Part shown: piece after piece, positions 1 to 8,388 of the stretch
How the letters are laid out: each line of letters starts with the position of its first letter
Position numbering within the stretch: the stretch's first letter is position 1
Source: Spirosoma fluviale
Lineage (GTDB): Bacteria; Bacteroidota; Bacteroidia; Cytophagales; Spirosomataceae
DNA: 64,000 nucleotides
Direction of reading: 5' to 3'
NCBI RefSeq assembly: GCF_900230225.1
Contig: NZ_OCNH01000002.1
Coordinates: 621,844 to 685,843, forward strand
Translations under genes and position numbers: made by a program
The notes under the pieces: generated by a model
Told to the model about the DNA's origin: nothing
The model's database searches: none
What the model saw: the letters and a program-made list of their open reading frames with translations, nothing else

Positions 1-378
1 CACCCGCGCCGAAACGGTGGGCTGGGCAGGCTGCGGCAACTGCCCGACCGTAACGCTGGTTAACGCAGAACAGCCCGTCGCATGGGTCACCACGACCGTG
101 TAGGTACCAACTGTTGTGACCGTCAGCGCGGCCGTATTAGCCGTCAGTGATCCTGGTCCGCTCCAGCGATAGGCCGCAGCACCGGCGGGTGTAGCCGTCA
201 GCACCGTGCTGGTGCTGGCGCAGTAACTCAGACTGCCCGTAATTGCCACCGTGGGCAGGGCATTGACCGTCACGGCGGTGGTGCTGGTGGCCGAACAGCC
301 ACTGGTGTTGGCGACGACGACCGTGTAGGTGCCCCCCTGCGTAGGATTGATGGTAGCCGTGCTGGCTGCAAACCCTCC
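1..378 (-). pseudogene. 5'-truncated Ig-like/PKD-repeat adhesin fragment
   Basis: The minus strand reads open from 378 to the window edge. It encodes a Thr/Val-rich repeat protein with two modules carrying GTYTVVV followed by a SGC or TGC motif, typical of Ig-like or PKD-like repeats in large Bacteroidota surface proteins. The frame begins directly after an in-frame TAA (complement of 379-381), and there is no ATG or plausible start in the first 30 codons. The upstream neighbour, the PA14-OmpA gene, ends only 30 bp away. I read it as the downstream part of a large surface-protein gene that has lost its 5' end, continuing off the left edge. An assembly join inside repeated adhesin sequence is the alternative. 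The domain style is clear; the family is not exactly named. Confidence 0.6.
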
Positions 379-409
379 TTAAGATATGGCGTTTGACCTG
401 ATGTAAATT

Positions 410-1495
410 TTACCGAATTGTAATTTCGACGCGCCGGTTTTTCGCTCGTTCGCCTTCGGTGGTATTATCACCGATGGGGCGGGTGCCGCCGTAGCCGGTG
501 GTGGTGATGCGGTCTTCGGCAATACCCCGGCGTTTCAGGTAACTCGCCACCACTTTCGCGCGGTTTTCGGACAGGGCCAGGTTCAGGCGCGGGTCGCCAA
601 CGTTGTCGGTATGACCGGAAACTTCAATAGCCCGAGCCGGATTTTCCTTCATCGCTCGCACCAGTTTGTCCAGCTCGGCCGACGATTCGGGTACTAAGAT
701 GTAGCTGCTCTGCTCGAACTGTACATGGTGTAAAGTGAACGTTGTACCCGCGTTAAAGTCAGGTTTGTTAACAGGGGGGCTGGTTGCTGCGACCTGCGGT
801 GTATCCAATGCAATTGTAGGAAGAACAACCGCCTTTTGGGGTGCTGGTGGCTTGATGACCGGTTTCCTCACTACAACTTTGGCCTCTTTCGGGGGAATGG
901 TTTTGGGCGCAGTCGACGCGATGACCGGGGGCGTTGGCGCCGGCTTCTCGGGTGTTTTGGCCAGCGTTACCCGATTGGGGACGGCTTTTTGAAAAAAATG
1001 CTGTCCTGTGATCAACGTGCCGGATTCCGAGAATGGGTTGAGTGTATGTTGAGCATCGGGCCGTTGCCAGAAGAGTTGAATTTCGCCCTCCAGCATATCG
1101 TTGAAAAAATCGACCCGCAGATCATAGTATTTCCCGGCTTCCAGGATCACACGGCCGCCAAAACTTTCCGAGTCGTTGAGCTGCCAGGAATCCATCACTT
1201 TCTTGTTGCCCACCCACACCCGAATCCCGTCATCTACCTTAGCGTAAAACCGGTATTCGCCCGATGCCGGTGCCAGTAGTTTACCCGTCCAGCGGATAGA
1301 ATAGTAGGATTCGGGCATACCCGGACCAGGGCTTCGGCCCCGCCAGTTGAAGTTAAGTTGCGGGTCGATCCGGGTGAAAACTTTCCGCTCGAAATTCGTC
1401 CCTTCATAATAATCTCCTTTCAGGCCCTGCTGGGCCAGTGCCTGGCTTGCCACAAGCCAGGATATGATTCCGTTGAGTAGTCCGATCGCCTTCAT
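410..1495 (-). CDS. PA14 domain and OmpA-family C-terminal domain protein
   Basis: The 361-aa exported protein starts with a signal peptide (cleavage near ALA-QQ, residue 22). A PA14-type beta-barrel follows at about 24-150 (GLKGDYYEG, RWTGKL, GEYRFYAKVDDG, with late motifs around VWVGNKKVMDSW). A Pro/Ala/Lys-rich linker spans about 165-250 and an OmpA-like peptidoglycan-binding domain about 255-361, with the SGHTDNVG loop and LSENRAKVV helix that normally contact diaminopimelate. PA14 domains usually bind glycans, so the protein probably ties the outer envelope or a glycan ligand to the cell wall. It is transcribed away from P1 and sits 80 bp beyond that gene's end. Family assignment is secure; the ligand is not known. 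Confidence 0.9.
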   Translation of the reverse strand: MKAIGLLNGIISWLVASQALAQQGLKGDYYEGTNFERKVFTRIDPQLNFNWRGRSPGPGMPESYYSIRWTGKLLAPASGEYRFYAKVDDGIRVWVGNKKVMDSWQLNDSESFGGRVILEAGKYYDLRVDFFNDMLEGEIQLFWQRPDAQHTLNPFSESGTLITGQHFFQKAVPNRVTLAKTPEKPAPTPPVIASTAPKTIPPKEAKVVVRKPVIKPPAPQKAVVLPTIALDTPQVAATSPPVNKPDFNAGTTFTLHHVQFEQSSYILVPESSAELDKLVRAMKENPARAIEVSGHTDNVGDPRLNLALSENRAKVVASYLKRRGIAEDRITTTGYGGTRPIGDNTTEGERAKNRRVEITIR

Positions 1496-1575
1496 TGCTG
1501 CGCCATCTTCTGGTAAACATGACTAGTTTAGTCATCAATTCCGATCTGATAACCAGGAAAATGATGTATGGTCAA

Positions 1576-3981
1576 TCACTCATTTTGAAGGCTTTTTGCC
1601 GGGTTCATGCGGGCGGCTTTCAGCGACTCGTACCCAACTGTCAGGGCTGTGATCAAACTAGCTACAAGGAGCGTTCCGGCCAGTATCCATCCGCTGAAAT
1701 TGATGCGGTAGGCATACCCCTGCAACCAGCCGTTCATCAGAAACCAGCCCAGCGGAGCCGCCAGCGCAAAGCCGATCAGAAGGAGTCGGCTGAACTCACG
1801 GCCAAATAACCACAACAGTTGAGCGGCTGTAGCACCCAGCACTTTCCGAACGCCAATTTCTTTCGTCTTCGCTTCGGCCATGAACGCCACCAGACCGTAC
1901 AGACCCAGGCAACCGATCAATACAGCAATGAGCGAGAATACTTCCGCCAGCCCCAGCAGGATTTGCTCCGTCATGTAAAAATTGCTCAGCAGGTCGTCCA
2001 CAAAATCGGCTTTGAACACATGCTCCGGATATAGCTCATTCCAGGTTTGTTCAACGGCCTTCAGCGTTGCCGGAATGGATGCCGGGTCGAGTTTGAGGGA
2101 AGCCAGTTGATTCTCGCGGTAGTAGTTCAGCAGGGTGGCGGGTGGAATGTGCTGGGGTAGTCCGCTCAGGTGAAAATCACGTACGACGCCAACAATGGTT
2201 TTGTCGCCACCCCATAGATTGATGCGTTTACCGATTACGTTACCAGGTGAGCGCAGACCTAATTCCCGCACCATCGTTTCGTTCACGAGCGCTTCGTTGT
2301 TCGTTGTATCGTTGTTGCGGAAGTTGCGCCCGGCTACCAGTTTGATGCCGTAAACCGATACGTAGTTCTTATCGCCAACTTTAACCACCATGGGGAATTT
2401 CTCGGGCTGCGTATGGGTGTCATACGTGAACGGCACGGGCAGTCGCCGGTAAGCTGCGGGCGGGTCAGCACCCAGCGACACGGCTTCGACGCCCGCTATC
2501 TGTCCCATCCGGGCACGAACCACATCCTGCTTTAGTACATTGCCAGCGGGCACGGGCACCATCAAAATTGCTTCTTTCCGAAAACCCAAATCGGCTTTTT
2601 GCATGTGCCGCACCTGCGCCAGCATAACTAGTACGCCAATGATGAACAGTTGCGTGATGAAAAACTGCGTGACGATCAGCCCCCGCCGAACGAACACCCC
2701 GCCAACCTGCTGCGTCGTAAGTCGGCCGCGTAAAGCCGCCACCGGATTAAAGCGAGCCAGCACCAGCGACGGGTACAGACCCGCCAGCAGAATAACGCCG
2801 ACAATCAGAGCGACAAACCAGCGGAGCGAATCGGGCTGAAACAACCTCCCGATGGAAATGTCGGTGTTCATGATAGACAGGGCGCTGTTGAGCATAGGCA
2901 GGCAGAAGTAAGCCAGTGGTATTGCCAGTGCAACAGCCGCCAGCGTCACCAGCGTTGTCTCGACCATGAACTGCCCGATGAGTTGCCAGCGGGAACTGCC
3001 CACCGCTTTGCGGACCCCCACTTCTTTGGCCCGTTTGAGGGCGTGGGCGGTGGCAATATTGATAAAATTGATACAGGCCGCCAGCACCAGAAACAGCCCG
3101 ACAATAACGAGGGCGTACAAAATCAACTTCGGTGTCCGGCCGCCGTATTGGGGCATATGATCCAGATCCGGGAGAGGGATGGCATGAAAGTCCAGTTTCT
3201 TCGCTTCGGGCGTGGTCAGGTATTTCTTCCGAAGAATTGGAAATGCATCGAGCAGTCGTGCTACGGGCGTGCCTTCGCGGAGGGTAACGAAGCAAACGGT
3301 AAACACGTGAGTCCAGTCCTGCATGGCCTGTTTGCTCCCTTCGCCCATGAGCGTGGGCAGGGTCGCGTAGGAAATAAAAGCGTCGTACCGAAGCTTGGTA
3401 TTGGACGGCAGGTTTTTAATAAGGCCCGTAACGGTCAGGTTCGTCTGGTTATCGAAGCGTAGTACCTTTCCCATCGGATTGGCCGCACCAAAGTATTTCT
3501 GAGCATACCGTTCAGAGAGGACAACCGTGTTTGGTGCGGCCAACGCGGTTTTCGGATTGCCGCTTATCCATTTCGTATCAAAAATGTCGAAGTACTGTGG
3601 TTCAGTGAAACACAGGTTGCGTGATTCGTCAAACTTGGTCAAAAAACCGCCTTTACCATCGGGCACAGCCATTATGCGCCGGGAGACGTTTTCGAGCCGG
3701 GCCGCCGTTTCCACAAAGGGGAGTTCCTGCCGCAGCACATCACCCATTGGTCGGGGCGTGGCATCTGTTGGGACAATGTTTTCCTGCCGAATGTCGGTAA
3801 CTACCCAAAACGTTCGGTCAGCTTTGGCGTGGTACCGGTCGAAGCTGAACATGTAGCTGACCAGCAGAAACAGTACAAGGCCGCAGGCCAGCCCTATGGA
3901 AAGACCGACGATACTAATTGTGCTCACCTTCCGGTTTCGCCAGAGGTTGCGCAGGGAGATTTTGAGGTAGTTGCGAAGCAT
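1576..3981 (-). CDS. ABC-type FtsX/MacB-like permease P1
   Basis: An 801-aa permease with the architecture shared by all 14 paralogues here. A cytoplasmic start (MLRNYLKISLRNLWRNRK) leads to TM1 at about 20-40, a MacB-type extracytoplasmic domain to about 270, three helices of a first FtsX unit (ACINFINIATA then KEVGVRKAVGSS), another helix near 425-445, a second extracytoplasmic domain, and a second FtsX unit with TKEIGVRKVLGAT. Relatives with an ATPase move or extrude lipids, peptides or antibiotics, but no ATPase is encoded here. I chose the ATG at 3981 because the family starts M(L)xNYxK; an upstream ATG at 4047 would add 22 unrelated residues. The tail NPAKSLQNE matches P12 rather than the common NPVKSLRSE. 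No dyad operator lies upstream. Confidence 0.93.
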   Translation of the reverse strand: MLRNYLKISLRNLWRNRKVSTISIVGLSIGLACGLVLFLLVSYMFSFDRYHAKADRTFWVVTDIRQENIVPTDATPRPMGDVLRQELPFVETAARLENVSRRIMAVPDGKGGFLTKFDESRNLCFTEPQYFDIFDTKWISGNPKTALAAPNTVVLSERYAQKYFGAANPMGKVLRFDNQTNLTVTGLIKNLPSNTKLRYDAFISYATLPTLMGEGSKQAMQDWTHVFTVCFVTLREGTPVARLLDAFPILRKKYLTTPEAKKLDFHAIPLPDLDHMPQYGGRTPKLILYALVIVGLFLVLAACINFINIATAHALKRAKEVGVRKAVGSSRWQLIGQFMVETTLVTLAAVALAIPLAYFCLPMLNSALSIMNTDISIGRLFQPDSLRWFVALIVGVILLAGLYPSLVLARFNPVAALRGRLTTQQVGGVFVRRGLIVTQFFITQLFIIGVLVMLAQVRHMQKADLGFRKEAILMVPVPAGNVLKQDVVRARMGQIAGVEAVSLGADPPAAYRRLPVPFTYDTHTQPEKFPMVVKVGDKNYVSVYGIKLVAGRNFRNNDTTNNEALVNETMVRELGLRSPGNVIGKRINLWGGDKTIVGVVRDFHLSGLPQHIPPATLLNYYRENQLASLKLDPASIPATLKAVEQTWNELYPEHVFKADFVDDLLSNFYMTEQILLGLAEVFSLIAVLIGCLGLYGLVAFMAEAKTKEIGVRKVLGATAAQLLWLFGREFSRLLLIGFALAAPLGWFLMNGWLQGYAYRINFSGWILAGTLLVASLITALTVGYESLKAARMNPAKSLQNE

Positions 3982-4054
3982 GAGGATTGAGAGTTGATTG
4001 AGCATTGGGCTTAGATTGGCGCAGGTATCTATAGCTGGCGCGAGCATATAGAAA

Positions 4055-4062
4055 CAAATATA
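4055..4062 (-). promoter_or_regulatory. Candidate -7 box of a Bacteroidota housekeeping promoter for P1
   Basis: The minus strand reads TATATTTG, which fits the TAnnTTTG -7 box of Bacteroidota primary-sigma promoters, 74 bp before the P1 start codon. The surrounding sequence is very AT-rich and no convincing -33 TTTG was found, so the match could be chance. Confidence 0.3.
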
Positions 4063-4092
4063 TATAATTTTCTTATATATGAAAGGCCAAAT

Positions 4093-4126
4093 AAAGCGTG
4101 ATACGTACGTCTGTGTATCACGCTTT
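4093..4126 (-). terminator. Hairpin terminator after the 4144 gene
   Basis: Twelve-bp perfect arms (4093-4104 and 4115-4126, AAAGCGTGATAC) enclose a 10-nt loop, just past the stop codon of the 99-aa gene. It would end the P2-4144 transcript before P1, which fits P1 having its own promoter. Confidence 0.7.
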
Positions 4127-4143
4127 AATCAGGGGTTGAAAAA

Positions 4144-4443
4144 TCAGTTTCGCGACGATCTCAATAACGTCCGTTGTTTGACCAGGTCTTCTTTTCTAAC
4201 AAAGGTGATGGGCACAAATTCGTCGGTGGGGGAGCCGATGTAGTAGAGTGTCCAGTCCTGGTCGTACTCGGCCAGGAGCTGCCGGATGCACTCGACCCGG
4301 TCGAAGGTGGGTACGCGGCAGTCGCCCCAGTAAAATAACTCGACCCGATAGTGCAGAGCCTGCTTTTGCCCGTTGATGGTTACGTCGATTTCGATGTCCT
4401 GCTTACCGGGCAGCGAAGAGATGGGTATAGCGATGTACGACAT
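4144..4443 (-). CDS. Hypothetical protein, 99 aa, co-transcribed with P2
   Basis: A small cytoplasmic-looking protein with no signal peptide or membrane segment. It opens with MSYIAIPISSLPGKQDIEID and contains Trp/Tyr-rich stretches (ELFYWGDCR, DWTLYYIGS) and a basic C-terminus. I do not recognise a family. It starts 27 bp after the P2 stop codon on the same strand and is followed by a hairpin terminator, so it is probably the last gene of the operon driven by sigma-54 region A. It is the only small gene downstream of a permease in the array. The reading frame is well formed and the operon position supports it being real. Confidence 0.65.
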   Translation of the reverse strand: MSYIAIPISSLPGKQDIEIDVTINGQKQALHYRVELFYWGDCRVPTFDRVECIRQLLAEYDQDWTLYYIGSPTDEFVPITFVRKEDLVKQRTLLRSSRN

Positions 4444-4470
4444 AGTTTTAGGGGAAGGATTTAATGGACT

Positions 4471-6846
4471 TTATTCATTTCGAAGACTAGTCACCGGGTT
4501 TGTCAGCGCCGTACGGTACGTTCGCCAGCCAATGGTGAGGCCACCCAGCAGGAGCATCGTTCCAAAGCAACCACTTAACAGGCCAATGCCGACGGTGATG
4601 TGATGCGCAAACGTCATCAGGAAAAAGCTACTCGCCAGATACCCCAGCGGGAGAGCGATGGCTCCGGCAATGAGCAGCAACCGCATAAAATCCCACGACA
4701 GCAGCCACACAACCTGGCCCACGTTAGCACCCATCACTTTACGGACGCCCACCTCTTTGATGCGCAGGGCGGTGGTGTAAGTAACCATACCCAATAGGCC
4801 CAGGCAGGCAATCGACACGGCCAGGCCAAGGAGTAGGCCCATGAAATTCAGATCGTCGGTATGGCTGTGCCGATTATACAGAAAGTCGTCGTACCACTGC
4901 CCGGCGAAGGGTTCGTAGGGATTGAGTCGTTTCCAGATGCGGGCAATGTCGGCTTTGACGGCCTCGGGGTTTCCACCCGTAACTTTCACCGTCAGGTACC
5001 GGAAGTCGTTGGGTTGATAGCGGAGAATGAGCGGATGAATTTTCCAGACCAGCGTAGTAGACTGAAAGTCTTTCACAACACCGGCCACCTGAACATCCGT
5101 GCTATCGTTGAGCCAGAGCGTTTGTCCAACGGCCGCTTTTGGTTCGCCCAGTTTGAAGGCCCGCACCGCTTCTTCATTGATCAACACCAGCCGCGAGGCC
5201 GAATCCGACACGGATACCGGCAGGTTCTGACCCGCCAGCAGCGTTAACCCCGTTGTTGCAATCAGATTGGCATCGGCCGCGAAAACATCCGTGGCTGAGG
5301 AGTCGCCCCCGGCTTTCTGCCGATAGACCATCTGCCCGTTACCGCCATGATCACCAAACAGGGCTACCGTTGCCGATACGCGCTCTACACCCGCCAGTTG
5401 GCTAATGTCGGCCGAAAGCCGGGCCGGAGGGAAGCCGTTCAGGGGAATGGTCAGCAAACCGTCCCGCTTAAATCCGTAATCGGTCGTGGCCATAAAGTGT
5501 TGCTGCCGGGCCATGGCCAGCAGGGAGATCATGGCCAGCAGGGAAATGGAAAACTGGGCCACGATCAGTGATTTACGCAGGGTTATTCCCCTAAATACGT
5601 TTAGTCCCGTCTGGCTCCGAAGTACCTGTGCCGGTTGAAAGCCCGACAGGACGCGGGCCGGAAGTAGTCCCGCCAGTAAGCCCGTTACGACGCTGAACGC
5701 CACAAAAACCATCCATAACGTGCCGTTATTTTCCCATTGAACATCACCAATAAGCCATTGCTGCACAAAGGGCATGGGTTTTACCAGTTGCAGCATTCCG
5801 TACGCCAGCCCAAGCCCCAGCACCGACAGAATGACGGATTCGGCCATGAATTGTCCCATCAATTGCCAGCGCAATGCCCCCGCAACTTTCCGGATGCCCA
5901 CTTCGCGGGCGCGGCTCAACGACCGGGCCAGCGTGAGGTTGATGTAATTGAAAGCGGCCAGGAGTAGCGTCAGCAGGCCGACGCCCAGTTCGGCTTCCAG
6001 TTTTCCGATGGTGGGTTCATACGTGGAATGCATCAGGTCTTCACGCGAGGGCGACAGTTTGGTCAGCGCCTGGCTTCGGAAGGTGTAGCCCTTCTCGGCG
6101 GCAAACCGGATGCCCTTTGTTACCCGACTGGCTAGTCCGGGTAATGAAGCCTCCAGCGTTTCTATGGGTATACCCGCCTTGAGTCGGATATACGTATACC
6201 CCTGGGCGTACTGCTTCCAGTCGGTGAGTGCCCGTTGCCAGGCGGGAGTCGATAAGGTTGTCGTAGATACCACCATATCGAAATTAAGATGCGTTCGGGC
6301 CGGATGTTTAGTGAAAACACCCGAAATCGTCAGGGGACCGAATTCGGAATGGTCCATGACTTTGCCAACCGGGTTAGCGGTGCCGAAAAAGCGTTCAGCG
6401 GTCTGTTGCGTCAGGACAACCGTTTTGGGGGCAATGGCCGCCTGACCGGCTGCCAGTTTGAACCCAAAGATGTCGAAGAATCCCGAATCTACGGCGCTAC
6501 ACACTACCGGCAGTTGTTTCCGGTTGGCGGTGACTTCGCCATAAATTCGAACAACCCGCGTTACGGTCTCGACAAACGGGTAGTTACGAGCCAGGTCCTG
6601 GGCAAGGGGTAGGGGCGTGGTGGCGAATCCCTGCTCATCGTTTGTTTTATCGGTTACATCCGTTAGAATACGGTACGTCCGGTCGCGGTTGGGATGAAAC
6701 GAATCATAGTCGAAGGCTCCTTTAATGTCGATCATGGCCAGCAGACAAACCAGCATACCCGATGCCAGACCAAAGACATTGATGAAGGAAAACAGCTTGT
6801 GTTTCCATAATGTACGCAGGGCCGTTTTGAGGTAGTTTCGCAGCAT
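4471..6846 (-). CDS. ABC-type FtsX/MacB-like permease P2
   Basis: A 791-aa paralogue. The first FtsX unit carries AAFNYINLTLARSLSRAREVGIRKVAGALR; the second carries LRIKEVGVRKVMGAN, replacing the usual EQRTKEIG. The tail is NPVTSLRNE, one of the most divergent in the array. The start is the ATG at 6846 (MLRNYLKTALRTLWKHK). A longer reading from 6969 would only translate repeat R1 and the promoter, so it is rejected. The gene lies behind sigma-54 region A, with R1 forming almost all of its leader. It is followed at 27 bp by the 99-aa gene, forming a two-gene operon. Confidence 0.93.
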   Translation of the reverse strand: MLRNYLKTALRTLWKHKLFSFINVFGLASGMLVCLLAMIDIKGAFDYDSFHPNRDRTYRILTDVTDKTNDEQGFATTPLPLAQDLARNYPFVETVTRVVRIYGEVTANRKQLPVVCSAVDSGFFDIFGFKLAAGQAAIAPKTVVLTQQTAERFFGTANPVGKVMDHSEFGPLTISGVFTKHPARTHLNFDMVVSTTTLSTPAWQRALTDWKQYAQGYTYIRLKAGIPIETLEASLPGLASRVTKGIRFAAEKGYTFRSQALTKLSPSREDLMHSTYEPTIGKLEAELGVGLLTLLLAAFNYINLTLARSLSRAREVGIRKVAGALRWQLMGQFMAESVILSVLGLGLAYGMLQLVKPMPFVQQWLIGDVQWENNGTLWMVFVAFSVVTGLLAGLLPARVLSGFQPAQVLRSQTGLNVFRGITLRKSLIVAQFSISLLAMISLLAMARQQHFMATTDYGFKRDGLLTIPLNGFPPARLSADISQLAGVERVSATVALFGDHGGNGQMVYRQKAGGDSSATDVFAADANLIATTGLTLLAGQNLPVSVSDSASRLVLINEEAVRAFKLGEPKAAVGQTLWLNDSTDVQVAGVVKDFQSTTLVWKIHPLILRYQPNDFRYLTVKVTGGNPEAVKADIARIWKRLNPYEPFAGQWYDDFLYNRHSHTDDLNFMGLLLGLAVSIACLGLLGMVTYTTALRIKEVGVRKVMGANVGQVVWLLSWDFMRLLLIAGAIALPLGYLASSFFLMTFAHHITVGIGLLSGCFGTMLLLGGLTIGWRTYRTALTNPVTSLRNE

Positions 6847-6855
6847 GGGCGTTTG

Positions 6856-6925
6856 TGTAGAGACGCAACACTTTGCGTCTTTTTCCATCGAATAGCAAAA
6901 AGACGCAAAGTGTTGCGTCTCTACA
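6856..6925. repeat. Palindromic repeat R1, long perfect hairpin in the P2 leader
   Basis: Perfect inverted arms 6856-6884 and 6897-6925 (29 bp each) begin with TGTAGAGACGC and surround a 12-nt loop. The element ends 10 bp before the P2 ATG, and its distal end abuts the sigma-54 promoter at 6930. The predicted transcription start lies inside the outer arm. Confidence 0.9.
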
Positions 6926-6929
6926 GAAG

Positions 6930-6945
6930 CCCAAATGTTGTACCA
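6930..6945 (-). promoter_or_regulatory. Sigma-54-like promoter A (P2 operon)
   Basis: The minus strand reads TGGTACAACATTTGGG: the -24 GG is present and TTG is correctly placed for the -12 element, although the last C of GC is G. The 15 bases TGGTACRRCATTTGG match promoters F and G with only AA for GG at positions 7-8. The tandem dyad begins 52 bp upstream. Confidence 0.65.
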
Positions 6946-6997
6946 GTATTGTAAGTTATTGTGCGTCAATGGTATACGTGTAATTTTGAACGTCCGC

Positions 6998-7034
6998 TGT
7001 CCGGTATCGGACAGCGGACGTTCAGGAACGGACA
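6998..7034. promoter_or_regulatory. Tandem dyad enhancer site A
   Basis: Gene-proximal dyad 6998-7013 is a perfect TGTCC-N6-GGACA. The distal dyad 7019-7034 is CGTTC-N6-GGACA, 21 bp away start to start. The proximal dyad is nested in a 30-bp perfect palindrome, 6991-7020, so a third half-site CGTCC also lies on the gene side. Confidence 0.75.
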
Positions 7035-7074
7035 GGGGAGTTTACAGTTGGCCCGGCCATCGCGCTATAACAAA

Positions 7075-7099
7075 ACAGGCCACCCAGTAGGTGGCCTGT
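7075..7099 (-). terminator. Hairpin terminator after the 7161 gene
   Basis: Ten-bp arms ACAGGCCACC (7075-7084) and its complement (7090-7099) with a 5-nt loop follow the stop of the secreted-protein gene and precede enhancer site A. It would separate that gene from the P2 operon. Confidence 0.65.
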
Positions 7100-7160
7100 G
7101 TACAAAGAGGAAGATATAAACGGTGAAAAGAAACCAGAGTGAACAGGTAATCAGCCTCAT

Positions 7161-7736
7161 TTACTGATTTCCGGTTTTAATGCCGAAACTCCGTTCGGTG
7201 TCTTTGATGATGGCCTGTTTTTCGCGCTCGGTTTTACCAACCACATTGGCCGTCCGCTCGATGACCAACTCTTCGCCATCTTTCTGAAACGTGTACTGCA
7301 TCCAGAGTCGTCCGTTTTCCTTGTCTTCTTTGACTAATACCGACGAGGGTGCTATATCACTCGGCGACAAGCTCGACGATGCGTGGGCTTCCATGCGAGC
7401 CGCCCGGTTGTCTGAATCAGACGTGTAAATAATTGTATTCTCTTCTTTTTTCGTGCTCCGGCTACCACGCCTGGGTTCCGTTGCCACCACCAGAGAGCCC
7501 TCCGAGGAAACCCGGTCGAGGGAGTCGATGATGTGATTTTCGAGGGCTTTTACGGCTTTATCGTCCATATCCGTTACGTCGAACGAGCGACGGTAATGGA
7601 TGGAGCGATCAGGCTGCTCTATGTCAATGCGGATACGAAGTTGCCGACCATCGGTCGTGACGTGTTTGCTGGACGACCGTTGTGCGAACGCGCTGAAACC
7701 AACCGTAAGCAGTAACAGGGTAAATAGCGTTTTCAT
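7161..7736 (-). CDS. Secreted hypothetical protein, 191 aa
   Basis: A clear signal peptide (MKTLFTLLLLTVGFSAFAQ, cleavage after residue 18) precedes a charged, soluble domain with no Cys and no further membrane helix. The middle is rich in Arg and Ser (RRGSRSTKKEEN) and the C-terminal part has beta-like strands (RLWMQYTFQKDGEELVIE). I recognise no family. Its promoter is sigma-54 region B, the same dyad-plus-promoter element that drives the permeases, so it is probably a periplasmic or surface partner of that system rather than a bystander. It ends in a terminator at 7075-7099 and is therefore monocistronic. Confidence 0.8.
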   Translation of the reverse strand: MKTLFTLLLLTVGFSAFAQRSSSKHVTTDGRQLRIRIDIEQPDRSIHYRRSFDVTDMDDKAVKALENHIIDSLDRVSSEGSLVVATEPRRGSRSTKKEENTIIYTSDSDNRAARMEAHASSSLSPSDIAPSSVLVKEDKENGRLWMQYTFQKDGEELVIERTANVVGKTEREKQAIIKDTERSFGIKTGNQ

Positions 7737-7782
7737 AAAATCGGCAAAAATAGAGAGAAGATTAGGTAAGCATTTATATATT

Positions 7783-7798
7783 ATCCATGATCATGCCA
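7783..7798 (-). promoter_or_regulatory. Sigma-54-like promoter B (7161 gene)
   Basis: The minus strand reads TGGCATGATCATGGAT: the -24 element is good, but the -12 element is TGG instead of TTG, the weakest of the seven. Its gap to the dyads is exactly 52 bp, as in regions A and C. The predicted leader is about 37 nt. Confidence 0.55.
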
Positions 7799-7850
7799 GC
7801 TATATATCTTGTTGATTTATAGTCTGTTATTGGTTGTTATGTATGTTCTG

Positions 7851-7887
7851 TGTCCGCTATCGGACAAATTTTGTACGACAGCGGACA
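7851..7887. promoter_or_regulatory. Tandem dyad enhancer site B
   Basis: The proximal dyad 7851-7866 is a perfect TGTCC-N6-GGACA. The distal dyad 7872-7887 is TGTAC-N6-GGACA, after a 5-bp spacer. The TGTAC variant on the gene-facing half of the distal dyad recurs in sites D and E. The site begins 9 bp past the end of the deleted permease relic. Confidence 0.75.
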
Positions 7888-7896
7888 GGCCCGTTT

Positions 7897-8227
7897 CTAT
7901 TCCGATCGTAACGATTTTACCGGGTTCATCAGGGCGGCTTTTACGCTCGCGGCAGAACTCGGTTACTTCCGGAAATTCCCTTTTGGTGAGTGTGCCTATT
8001 GCCGGAGCCATGTCCGACCAGATGTCGCCCTCTTTGGTTTGCGTGAGCATTCGGTAGAGGGTTGGCAGGTTTTTGTGGAATGTATTTACCGACCGCTCGT
8101 AGGCAACATATTCCAGAATGAAAGCAAAGGTGGCAATACCCAACGCCAGCCCGGCCATGTTAATGAGCGAGAAGACCCGGCTTTTCCGGAGTGTACGCAG
8201 AGCAATTTTCAGGTAGTTAAGAAACAT
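7897..8227 (-). pseudogene. Internally deleted FtsX-like permease relic
   Basis: From the ATG at 8227 the frame encodes the first 95 or so residues of a permease: MFLNYLKIALRTLRKSR, TM1, then the start of the extracytoplasmic domain through EFPEVTEFCRE, like EVADFCRMQ in P3. It then jumps, out of frame, to the family C-terminus: the frame one base away reads VKAALMNPVKSLRSE and ends with TAG at 7897-7899. About 690 codons of a normal gene are missing and the junction breaks the frame. The original frame runs on through enhancer site B to 7817, which is not a credible protein end. Promoter C and its dyads are intact, so an N-terminal single-TM peptide could still be made. Confidence 0.9.
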
Positions 8228-8283
8228 AGGGCAGGTAGTTGGTGCGTAAACGGCTAAGTAAACGGGGCGGTTGATAACTGCTG

Positions 8284-8299
8284 TTCAACTCCTGTGCCA
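8284..8299 (-). promoter_or_regulatory. Sigma-54-like promoter C (permease relic)
   Basis: The minus strand reads TGGCACAGGAGTTGAA: a full TGGCAC -24 element and TTGAA for TTGCA, the closest match in the window to the sigma-54 consensus. The gap to the dyads is 52 bp and the predicted leader about 46 nt. Confidence 0.7.
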
Positions 8300-8351
8300 C
8301 ATCGTAAAATGACCGATTTCAGTCAACGAGGCCGCATTCGTGAGTAACCTA

Positions 8352-8388
8352 TGTCCGTAAATGGACAAGAACTGTCCGTTAATGAAAG
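8352..8388. promoter_or_regulatory. Tandem dyad enhancer site C
   Basis: The proximal dyad 8352-8367 is a perfect TGTCC-N6-GGACA. The distal dyad 8373-8388 keeps TGTCC but has GAAAG in the outer half. The 21-bp register is kept. Confidence 0.7.

Noticed and set aside
6847-6969. 41-residue N-terminal extension of P2
   Set aside because: It translates repeat R1 and the sigma-54 promoter; the family start is the ATG at 6846.
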